Assembly: GCA_934668295.1 (NCBI GenBank)
Contig: CAKUND010000117.1
Location: 1-5,390 of the forward strand
Length of the DNA: 5,390 nt
Direction: 5' to 3'
Source: an uncultured Oscillospiraceae bacterium
GTDB taxonomy: Bacteria; Bacillota; Clostridia; Oscillospirales; Oscillospiraceae
The notes below the pieces were generated by a model that worked only from the letters and a program-made list of their open reading frames with translations, was not told where the DNA came from and did not search any database. Of this stretch, positions 1-5,390 are shown piece by piece. Numbering within the stretch: the first letter of the stretch is position 1; each line of letters begins with the position of its first letter. The translations under genes and the position numbers were made by a program.

Positions 1-659
1 AGGTACACGAGCGCCGCGAGGACGAGCACGATGATGACCGTCCACATGAAGTCCTTGTTATAGCCGTCGGAGAACATGTTGCCGATCCAGCCGATGTACT
101 TGACGTCGCCCTTGGAATTGATGGTGCCGATGGAGTTCGATCCCGGGGGGTTCTCCCACTTGGAGACGGCGAACGACGTGAGCTGAATGGCGATATAGTT
201 CATCATCAGCGTAAACAGCGTCTCGTTCGTATTCCACTTGGCCTTGAAGAAGCCGGGGATGAGGCCCCAGATGCCGCCCGCGACGATGGCGCTGATGGCC
301 ATGCACAAAAACAGCATCACAACGTTCATCTTGCCCGCGAAGTTGATCATCCAGAATGCGGTGGCAATGCCGCCGACAAGCATCTGGCCCTCCGCGCCGA
401 CGTTCCAGAAGCGCATCTTGAACGCGGGCGCCAGACCGATGGCGATACAGGTCAGGATCATGCAGTCGCGGATGGTGAACCACATGCGCTTGCTGGTGCC
501 GAACGCACCGGAGGCGAGGGAAACGTAAACCTTCAGGGGGTTCATCTTGACGATGGCATAAATAATGATGCCGTCGACGATCAGAGCCAGCAGAATGGCG
601 ATGGCGCGGATCGTCCATGCCTTGCTGCGGGAAATCGTGTCTCGTTTGGAGATGTGCAT
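1..659 (-). CDS. ABC transporter permease, nucleoside (BMP/NupP-type) importer, partial (C-terminus missing)
   Basis: This is an inner-membrane permease of the BPD_transp_2 family, the group that includes Bacillus NupP/YufP and imports nucleosides or related compounds with a BMP-type binding protein. Reading from the ATG at 659 gives 219 codons, open at the window edge; relatives are about 350 residues, so roughly 60% is present. Seen directly: a short basic N-terminus, a hydrophobic segment at about residues 16-38, then further ones at about 66-80, 92-108 and 112-137. The family hallmark FWNVGAEGQMLVGG lies at 84-97, and NETLFTLMMNYIAIQ at 145-159. The last visible residues (206-219) begin another membrane helix. 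An SD sequence GGAGG (670-674) sits 10 bases upstream, inside the last codons of the ATPase gene, so the two are probably translationally coupled. The exact substrate cannot be read from this fragment. Confidence 0.93.
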   Translation of the reverse strand, partial: MHISKRDTISRSKAWTIRAIAILLALIVDGIIIYAIVKMNPLKVYVSLASGAFGTSKRMWFTIRDCMILTCIAIGLAPAFKMRFWNVGAEGQMLVGGIATAFWMINFAGKMNVVMLFLCMAISAIVAGGIWGLIPGFFKAKWNTNETLFTLMMNYIAIQLTSFAVSKWENPPGSNSIGTINSKGDVKYIGWIGNMFSDGYNKDFMWTVIIVLVLAALVY

Positions 660-665
660 ATTCTT

Positions 666-2189
666 TTAACCTCCGATCTTCGTCATCATCAGGCCGACGG
701 CGTCCTTCGTGGTCTTGCGGCCGTCGACGATGCCGGAAACCTTGCCGCCGCACAGAACAAGAATGCGGTCGCACAGCTCCAGCAGAACGTCCAGATCCTC
801 GCCGACGTAGATAACAGCGACACCCTTCATCTTCTGCTCGGTCAGCAGATTGTAGATGACGTAGGACGTGTTGATGTCCAGACCGCGCACGGCGTAGGCC
901 GTCATGAGGACTGCCGGGTTCTGCGCGATCTCACGGCCGACGAGCACCTTCTGCACGTTGCCGCCGGAAAGACGGCGGATGGGGGTGCGGCCGATGTCCG
1001 GCGTGACGACCTCGAGATCGTCCACGATCTTCTGCGACAGGCCGCGCGGGAATTTGCGGTCGGTCAGCGGGCCCTTGCCGCGGCGATAGGTGCGGAGCAT
1101 GATATTCTGGATGATATTCATGCCGCCGACAAGGCCCATGCCGAAGCGGTCTTCGGGAACGAAGGACAGAAGAAGTCCCTTGCGGATGATATCGAGCGGA
1201 TCCATGCCGTTGAGCAGGCAATCCTTGCCGTCCGGCTCAATGTATGTAATTTTGCTGCCGTCCTCGAGCTTCTGCAGGCCGGAGATGGCCTCGAGCAGCT
1301 CCTTCTGGCCGGAACCGGCGATGCCCGCGATGCCGAGGATCTCGCCGCCCATGGCGGTGAAGGTCACGTCGTCGAGCATCTTGACGCCTTCTTTATTTTT
1401 GACGGTCAGATGCTCGACCTTCAGACGCTCGGTCTGGTTCTCGTTCAGCGGACGGTCAATGTTCAAGGAGACGGCTCTGCCGACCATCATGTCGGTCAGC
1501 GACTGCTGCGAAGCGGTAGCGGTATCGGTGTCGCCGATGTACTCGCCCTTGCGCAGAACGGCCACGCGGTCGGAGACCGCGAGCACCTCATGCAGCTTGT
1601 GGGTGATGATGATGATCGCCTTGCCATCCTTTTTCATGTTGCGCATGACGGTAAAGAGCTTTTCCGTCTCCTGCGGGGTCAGAACGGCGGTCGGCTCGTC
1701 GAGGATGAGGATATCCGCGCCGCGGTAGAGCACCTTGACGATCTCGACCGTCTGCTTCTGCGAGACGGACATCTCATAGATCTTCTGGTTCGGGTCGATG
1801 TCGAAGCCGTAGCGGTCCGCGATCTCGCGCACAGCCTTGGCGACGGCGTTTTTGTCCATCTTGCCCTTGTCGCCGGGCAGACCCAGAATGATATTCTCGG
1901 CAGCCGTAAAGACGTCGACGAGCTTGAAGTGCTGGTGGATCATGCCGATGTGCAGATCAAACGCGTCCTTCGGGGAGCGGATCTCCACTTCCTTCCCATC
2001 CACGAAGATCTGGCCTTCGTCGGGATAGTAGATGCCGGAGAGCATGTTCATAAGAGTCGTCTTGCCGCTGCCGTTTTCGCCGAGCAGGGACAAAATCTCA
2101 CCCTTATGCAGCTCCAGACTGATCGATTTGTTCGCCACGACCTGTCCGAAGCGCTTGGTGATGTTTCTCAGTTCGATTGCGTTTGCCAA
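666..2189 (-). CDS. ABC transporter ATP-binding protein with two nucleotide-binding domains (NupO/YufO-like)
   Basis: Cytoplasmic ATPase that powers a nucleoside/BMP-type or sugar-type importer. With the TTG start at 2189 it has 507 residues, normal for this double-domain family. Domain 1 is complete: Walker A GENGSGKTT at 37-45, Q-loop glutamine 86, signature region MSVSQKQ at 140-146, Walker B ILILDEP at 160-166 and H-loop histidine 197. Domain 2 is degenerate in the way usual for this family: GIAGSGQKE at 289-297 lacks the Walker A lysine position, LSGGN (407-411) is a good signature, and AYAVRGLD (431-438) lacks the Walker B Asp-Glu. The canonical ATP site is therefore Walker A/B of domain 1 facing the signature of domain 2. 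The frame stays open upstream to a TTG at 2288, but AAAGGA (2198-2203) lies 8 bases before TTG 2189, giving the family-like N-terminus MANAIELRNITKRF. ATG 2198 overlaps that SD and is less likely. The permease gene starts 6 bases after the stop. Confidence 0.94.
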   Translation of the reverse strand: MANAIELRNITKRFGQVVANKSISLELHKGEILSLLGENGSGKTTLMNMLSGIYYPDEGQIFVDGKEVEIRSPKDAFDLHIGMIHQHFKLVDVFTAAENIILGLPGDKGKMDKNAVAKAVREIADRYGFDIDPNQKIYEMSVSQKQTVEIVKVLYRGADILILDEPTAVLTPQETEKLFTVMRNMKKDGKAIIIITHKLHEVLAVSDRVAVLRKGEYIGDTDTATASQQSLTDMMVGRAVSLNIDRPLNENQTERLKVEHLTVKNKEGVKMLDDVTFTAMGGEILGIAGIAGSGQKELLEAISGLQKLEDGSKITYIEPDGKDCLLNGMDPLDIIRKGLLLSFVPEDRFGMGLVGGMNIIQNIMLRTYRRGKGPLTDRKFPRGLSQKIVDDLEVVTPDIGRTPIRRLSGGNVQKVLVGREIAQNPAVLMTAYAVRGLDINTSYVIYNLLTEQKMKGVAVIYVGEDLDVLLELCDRILVLCGGKVSGIVDGRKTTKDAVGLMMTKIGG

Positions 2190-2197
2190 GCAAGTCA

Positions 2198-2203
2198 TCC
2201 TTT
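2198..2203 (-). promoter_or_regulatory. Ribosome binding site AAAGGA that decides the ATPase start
   Basis: On the minus strand AAAGGA is followed by an 8-base spacer and then TTG (2189-2187). An in-frame ATG at 2198 begins on the last base of this motif, leaving no spacer, so TTG is the better start. The resulting N-terminus also matches where this ATPase family normally begins. Confidence 0.6.
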
Positions 2204-2232
2204 CTGTCTTGGAATTCGCTCCGCCGTTTTGC

Positions 2233-2258
2233 AAAAACGCCGGAGATGCGGCGTTTTT
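2233..2258 (-). terminator. Terminator-like hairpin in the importer leader (candidate attenuator)
   Basis: Read on the minus strand, AAAAACGCCG (2258-2249) and CGGCGTTTTT (2242-2233) pair perfectly over 10 bp around a 6-base loop. The GC core is 5 bp and the descending arm ends in five T, the form of an intrinsic terminator. It lies about 75-100 nt downstream of the predicted transcription start and 43 bases before the TTG start, so it could stop transcription before the operon. The GC core is short, so termination may be partial. It could instead terminate leakage from icd upstream. I recognise no riboswitch aptamer in the preceding leader. Confidence 0.5.
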
Positions 2259-2337
2259 GGCGAGTGCGCGGAAAGCCTGTCCCTCCAACGTTGAACGGAA
2301 TTGAAAAAACAGGGAATCTCAGTTAAAAACTAAGGAT

Positions 2338-2366
2338 ATTCTATCATTTTGTGAAGGGATTGTAAA
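2338..2366 (-). promoter_or_regulatory. Sigma-A type promoter for the ABC importer operon
   Basis: On the minus strand a -35 element TTTACA (2366-2361; consensus TTGACA) is followed by exactly 17 bases and a -10 element TAGAAT (2343-2338; consensus TATAAT). The three bases before the -10 are TGA, giving an extended -10 (TGnTAGAAT). The surroundings are AT-rich. Transcription should start near 2331, leaving a leader of about 140 nt before the ATPase start. The spacing and match are good, but this is sequence-based only. Confidence 0.65.
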
Positions 2367-2467
2367 TACGCTTTCTGCAAAAAATACAAAAAAATATAGC
2401 AGGCCTAACAAATTTTTAGTCATCATGCAAAACTTTTATGCAGTAAAGTGTATCAGACAGATAAAGT

Positions 2468-2490
2468 GGCGCTGACTGCCCGTCAGCGCC
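2468..2490 (-). terminator. Perfect 9-bp hairpin, probable end of the icd transcript
   Basis: GGCGCTGAC (2468-2476) and GTCAGCGCC (2482-2490) form a perfect stem around a 5-base loop. It lies about 120 bases past the icd stop and before the importer promoter, the expected position for an operon terminator. On the minus strand it is followed by ACTTTATCTG, only a weak T-rich tract, so it may be an inefficient terminator or a 3'-end stabilising stem. No other good terminator is visible between icd and the next promoter. Confidence 0.5.
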
Positions 2491-2547
2491 GTGTGAAACT
2501 GTAAAAATCTCTTTGCCTGTTTTATGCTGTAATGCTTATGATTTGTT

Positions 2548-2580
2548 TGTAGAAGCCGATGTGGGCATCGGCCCCCTACA
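2548..2580. repeat. Compound inverted repeat downstream of icd
   Basis: GCCGATG (2555-2561) pairs with CATCGGC (2566-2572) around the loop TGGG. Outside it, TGTAG (2548-2552) pairs with CTACA (2576-2580), with a small AA/CCC internal loop between. The whole 33-base element is one stem-loop flanked by TGTAG/CTACA. There is no T-run on either side, so it is a poor intrinsic terminator. The form, especially TGTAGGGGGCC read on the minus strand, resembles dispersed intergenic palindromes I recall from Oscillospirales-type genomes; only one copy lies in this window, so repeat status is inferred. Confidence 0.45.
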
Positions 2581-2610
2581 GAGAACTGCATCCGAAACGC
2601 GCTTTTTACC

Positions 2611-3816
2611 TTACATCTCCATCCGCGCGCGGATGGCCTTCAAAAACGCTTCGCTCGTGACGGATGCGGGGCGTTCGCCCTCGACAAGGCCGGCCAGATC
2701 GCCGGTCATGACGCCGGAGCGGATCGTGTCGAGGCTGGCCTGCTCGAGCCGGTCTGCGAAGGCCTCGAGCGCCGGAAGCCCGTCCAGCTGGCCGCGCTTT
2801 CTCAGTGCGCCCGTCCAGGCGAAGATCGTCGCCATCGGGTTGGTCGAGGTCTGCTCACCGTTCAGGTACCGGTAGTAGTGCTTCGTGACCGTGCCGTGTG
2901 CAGCCTCGTACTCTGTCGTGCCGTCCGGCGCGACGAGCACGGAGGTCATCATCGCAAGCGAGCCGAACGCCGTGGAGACCATGTCGCTCATCACATCGCC
3001 GTCATAATTCTTGCAGGCCCAGATAAAGCCGCCCTCGCTGCGGATGACGCGGGCGACCGCGTCGTCGATGAGCGTATAGAAATACCGCAGGCCAAGCGCC
3101 TCGAACTGCGCCCTGTAGGTCTTCTCATATTCCTCCTCAAAAATGCGCTTGAATGCGCCGTCATAGACCTTTGCGATGGTATCCTTGGTGGAGAACCAGA
3201 GATCCTGCTTCGTATCGACGGCATACTGGAAGCAGGCCCGCGCGAACGAGCGGATGCTGCTTTCCTTGTTGTGCTCGCCCTGGAAAACGGCAGGGCCGTC
3301 GGTTTTCTGGATAAGAACGGTCTGCTCCCTGCCGGACGCGCCCTTGAAGGTCATGGTGCATTCGCCGGGCTCGTCCGTCTCGAAGCTCACGGATTTATAC
3401 ACGTCACCGTAGGCGTGGCGGGCAATGGTGATGGGCTTTTTCCATGTGCGCACAACGGGCTTGATGGAATCCAGCAGGATCGGCGCGCGGAAGACCGTGC
3501 CGTCCAGAATGGAACGGATCGTGCCGTTTGGGCTTTTCCACATCTCGGTCAGCTGCGGGTATTCGACCATCCGCTGTGCGTTCGGCGTGATCGTCGCGCA
3601 TTTGACGGCTACGCCGTATTTCTTTGTCGCCAGCGCAGCGTCGACCGTGACCTGATCGCGCGTTTCGTTGCGGTGCAGCAGGCCGAGGTCATAATATTCG
3701 GTCTTGAGATCGACAAACGGGCAGATTAGCTCGTCCTTGATCATCCGCCAGAGCACCCTTGTCATCTCGTCGCCGTCCATCTCGACGAGCGGCGTTTTCA
3801 TCTGAATCTTTTCCAT
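2611..3816 (-). CDS. icd: Isocitrate dehydrogenase (NADP+), homodimeric eukaryote-like type
   Basis: Cytoplasmic enzyme that oxidatively decarboxylates isocitrate to 2-oxoglutarate, reducing NADP+. The 401-residue protein is full length for the eukaryote-type NADP-IDH family. Seen directly: substrate-binding motif SPNGTIR at 95-101, R110, and RHAYGD at 133-138 (R133 corresponds to human IDH1 R132). Y140 and K211 match the catalytic Tyr and Lys. The metal-binding aspartates are D251, then D274 and D278 in NYDGDVMSD. HGTVTKH (307-313) is the NADP-binding loop, with Lys-His where human IDH1 has Arg314-His315, which fits NADP rather than NAD specificity. AAGGAG (3822-3827) lies 5 bases before the ATG. 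It follows the aconitase-family gene by 16 bases, and the pair catalyses consecutive steps, which strongly supports a 2-oxoglutarate/glutamate supply operon. All key residues are present, so the enzyme should be active. Confidence 0.96.
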   Translation of the reverse strand: MEKIQMKTPLVEMDGDEMTRVLWRMIKDELICPFVDLKTEYYDLGLLHRNETRDQVTVDAALATKKYGVAVKCATITPNAQRMVEYPQLTEMWKSPNGTIRSILDGTVFRAPILLDSIKPVVRTWKKPITIARHAYGDVYKSVSFETDEPGECTMTFKGASGREQTVLIQKTDGPAVFQGEHNKESSIRSFARACFQYAVDTKQDLWFSTKDTIAKVYDGAFKRIFEEEYEKTYRAQFEALGLRYFYTLIDDAVARVIRSEGGFIWACKNYDGDVMSDMVSTAFGSLAMMTSVLVAPDGTTEYEAAHGTVTKHYYRYLNGEQTSTNPMATIFAWTGALRKRGQLDGLPALEAFADRLEQASLDTIRSGVMTGDLAGLVEGERPASVTSEAFLKAIRARMEM

Positions 3817-3821
3817 ATCGG

Positions 3822-3827
3822 CTCCTT
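3822..3827 (-). promoter_or_regulatory. icd ribosome binding site
   Basis: AAGGAG sits 5 bases upstream of the icd ATG at 3816, within the 16-base gap after the stop codon of the preceding gene. It supports this ATG over the internal one at codon 6. Confidence 0.7.
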
Positions 3828-3832
3828 CTCCC

Positions 3833-5390
3833 CTATCCGCGCTTGGCGTAGTAATTCATCAGGCAGCCGTCAAGCAGGATCTCCCGCTCGTCCGGCGTCA
3901 GGCCCTTCACATGCAGCAGGATCTTTGCTTTTTCGCCGTTCTGCCGCAGGATCTCCGCGGGGAAATCCTCGCTGCCCGCTTCCAGCCGCTGCCGCACGTC
4001 CGGCACGAAGACCAGATCACCCGGTGTATAGTCAAACGGCGTGCTCTCGTCCAGCGTGAACGGCAGCATACCCCAGTTGATGCAGTTGCTGCGGTAGCGC
4101 TTGGTGGCGAATTCATAGCAGATATTCGCAAGCCCGCCCAGAACCTTCTGACAGGACGCGGCCTGCTCGCGCGCAGAGCCGTCGCCGGGCCTGTTGGCAA
4201 ACACGCAGGAGCCGAACTGGGTCGTTTTTAAAAGTGCGTCCGCGTCGCCGACGCGCGCGAGCGCGGCGAGGATGTCCGAGGGATTCGAACCCTCCCGCCG
4301 TTCGGCCTCCAGCGCGGCGATCTTCTTCGCGCGCGGCACATAGTCCGGCACGCGGCGCGAGAGCGTGAACTCCGCCAGCCGCAGGGGGTTCGAGCGGTAG
4401 GACGACGTTTCGCCGGACGGGATCAGCTCGTCTGTCGTGGTCACGGGGTCGTGAATGACGGCGGCAAGCTCCAGAAGGAGGTTCTCGCCGAGCTCGTACA
4501 TCTTCGGCCAGTCCGTGATATTCGGGCCCATGATGAGCTTTGTTTCCGGCTGCGGATGGCCGAAGCCATTGTAGACACGGCGGGCATAGACCGTCCCGTC
4601 AAAGCAGTACGGGTGGCGCTCCGGGGTATAGTCCAGCTCGTCCGCCGGGGTGATGCGGCCGCCGTTTCTGGCTGTGGCCGCGATGGAGCGCGCGTCCATC
4701 AGGCATACGCCCGCAAACTGCCCCTCGCCGGGCTTCGAGCCCTCGCGGTTCGGGAAGTTGCGCGTCGTGTGGCGCAGGGACAGCCCATTATTGGCAGGCA
4801 CATCCCCCGCGCCGAAGCACGGGCCGCAGAAGCTGGGCTTGATGATTGCGCCTGCTTCGAGCAGCTCCGCCGTCGCGCCCATGCGCGTGAGCGCAAGGCT
4901 GACCGGGACGGAGGTCGGATAGACGCTCATGGAGAAATAGCCGCTTCCGACCGAGCCGCCGCGCAGGATCTGCGCGGCCTCGTCGATATTATCGAACATG
5001 CCGCCTGCGCAGCCCGCGATGATGCCCTGATCGGCCCAGACACCGCCGTCGTGAATTTTATCGAGCAGATGCACATCGGCCTTCGGCCAGCGCTTTTTCG
5101 CCTCGGCCTCCACACCCGCGAGAAGCTCCTTTGCATTCGCGAGGAATTCGCGGATGGTGTATGCGTTCGACGGGTGGAACGGCAGCGCGATCATCGGCTC
5201 GAGCTGGCTGAGATCCAGCTCGATCATGCGGTCATAATACGCGCCATCCTCCGGCGACAGCTTTTTATACGCTTCGGGGCGGCCGTGAATTTCAAAAAAC
5301 CGCTTTGTTTCCTCGTCCGTCTCCCAGATGGAGGACAGGCAGGTCGTCTCGGTCGTCATGACGTCGATGCCGTTGCGGAAGTCAATGGGC
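3833..5390 (-). CDS. Aconitase-superfamily hydratase (probable aconitate hydratase, YbhJ-like), partial (N-terminus missing)
   Basis: Iron-sulfur hydro-lyase, most likely interconverting citrate and isocitrate in the cytoplasm. The frame is open to the window edge and reads in-frame through ten codons (PIDFRNGIDV) before the first in-window ATG at 5359, so that ATG is internal. About 518 residues are visible of a family usually near 750. Seen directly: a candidate first cluster cysteine in AGCAGG (codon 5011-5009), the CGPC pair (codons 4828-4826 and 4819-4817) that in aconitases supplies the other two [4Fe-4S] ligands, and the swivel-domain active-site motif GDGSAREQAA (Ser codon 4177-4175, Arg codon 4171-4169). 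The second serine of the usual SSRE is alanine here, while the catalytic Ser and Arg remain. Placement just before icd argues for true aconitase activity; the assignment to the YbhJ-like rather than the mitochondrial-type branch is less certain. Confidence 0.88.
   Translation of the reverse strand, partial: PIDFRNGIDVMTTETTCLSSIWETDEETKRFFEIHGRPEAYKKLSPEDGAYYDRMIELDLSQLEPMIALPFHPSNAYTIREFLANAKELLAGVEAEAKKRWPKADVHLLDKIHDGGVWADQGIIAGCAGGMFDNIDEAAQILRGGSVGSGYFSMSVYPTSVPVSLALTRMGATAELLEAGAIIKPSFCGPCFGAGDVPANNGLSLRHTTRNFPNREGSKPGEGQFAGVCLMDARSIAATARNGGRITPADELDYTPERHPYCFDGTVYARRVYNGFGHPQPETKLIMGPNITDWPKMYELGENLLLELAAVIHDPVTTTDELIPSGETSSYRSNPLRLAEFTLSRRVPDYVPRAKKIAALEAERREGSNPSDILAALARVGDADALLKTTQFGSCVFANRPGDGSAREQAASCQKVLGGLANICYEFATKRYRSNCINWGMLPFTLDESTPFDYTPGDLVFVPDVRQRLEAGSEDFPAEILRQNGEKAKILLHVKGLTPDEREILLDGCLMNYYAKRG

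Larger units (their letters stand above)
2190..2337 (-). other. Untranslated leader of the ABC importer operon
   Basis: Between the predicted promoter and the TTG start lie about 140 bases. The first part holds a weak stem, CCTGT (2276-2280) with ACAGG (2309-2313), around a 28-base loop that includes the 8-base palindrome CAACGTTG (2286-2293). Then come the terminator-like hairpin (2233-2258) and the ribosome binding site. The ATPase frame is open through part of the leader, back to TTG 2288, but the predicted residues there do not resemble the family N-terminus. I looked for purine, preQ1 and SAM riboswitch signatures by eye and did not see them. Confidence 0.45.

Noticed and set aside
58..774. 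A 238-codon minus-strand open frame across the permease region
   Set aside because: Its product is Arg/His/Asp-rich with no hydrophobic segments. The neighbouring frame, starting at 659 and open past position 1, encodes a clear membrane permease with family motifs.
1284..1440. Degenerate second ATP-binding domain as a sign of a decaying gene
   Set aside because: Loss of Walker A Lys and Walker B Asp-Glu in domain 2 is normal for this double-domain importer family, and the reading frame is intact.
654..2294. A 546-codon plus-strand open frame opposite the ATPase
   Set aside because: Antisense shadow of a GC-rich gene. The product is low-complexity Asp/Leu/Val/His-rich with no recognisable domain, while the minus strand encodes an intact ABC ATPase.
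2190..2331. Purine riboswitch in the importer leader
   Set aside because: A nucleoside importer made it attractive, but the conserved junction and loop sequences of the purine aptamer are not visible in this leader.
2190..2610. CRISPR array, tRNA or mobile element in the gene-free stretch
   Set aside because: No tandem direct repeats with spacers, no cloverleaf and no transposase remnant are visible. The content is hairpins, a promoter and AT-rich spacer.
2878..3729. A 283-codon plus-strand open frame opposite icd
   Set aside because: Antisense shadow of icd with typical reverse-frame composition and no convincing ribosome binding site or family motif.
3911..4922. Plus-strand open frames opposite the aconitase gene (3911-4231 and 4650-4922)
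   Set aside because: Short antisense shadows of a conserved coding region, with no domain signature.
3833..5359. A 508-residue aconitase-like gene starting at ATG 5359
   Set aside because: The frame is open upstream to 5390 and reads as conserved coding. Family members are about 750 residues, so this ATG is internal and the gene is cut by the window edge.

Overview
The window looks like chromosomal DNA from a moderately GC-rich anaerobic Firmicute, probably of the Oscillospiraceae/Ruminococcaceae type. This is an inference from protein character, strong AGGAG-type ribosome binding sites, a Bacillus/Clostridium-style promoter and an AT-rich intergenic region between GC-rich genes. No marker gene fixes the genus. 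All four genes lie on the minus strand, so transcription runs from high to low coordinates. Two are cut by the window edges.

Right half (5390 to 2611): a two-gene central-carbon operon. The upstream gene is the C-terminal two thirds or so of an aconitase-superfamily hydratase; its true start lies beyond 5390. After a 16-base gap comes a complete NADP-dependent isocitrate dehydrogenase of the homodimeric, eukaryote-like type. Together they would convert citrate through isocitrate to 2-oxoglutarate plus NADPH, the oxidative TCA branch that fermentative Clostridia use mainly for glutamate synthesis.

Middle (2610 to 2190): about 420 bases without a protein gene but rich in signals. In the direction of transcription it holds a compound inverted repeat (2548-2580), a perfect 9-bp hairpin that may end the icd transcript (2468-2490), two imperfect palindromes (2426-2442 and 2405-2419), a near-consensus extended -10 promoter (2338-2366), and a terminator-like hairpin with a five-U tract (2233-2258) inside the roughly 140-nt leader of the next gene. 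That last arrangement suggests attenuation.

Left half (2189 to 1): the start of a nucleoside/BMP-type ABC importer operon. The first gene is a double-domain ATPase, best started at a TTG codon at 2189. The permease follows 6 bases later and runs off the window. A second permease would be expected beyond the left edge. The substrate-binding lipoprotein that often leads such operons is not upstream here.

Nothing in the window looks like a novel defence, mobile or biosynthetic system. The most worthwhile signal is the candidate transcription attenuator ahead of the importer operon.
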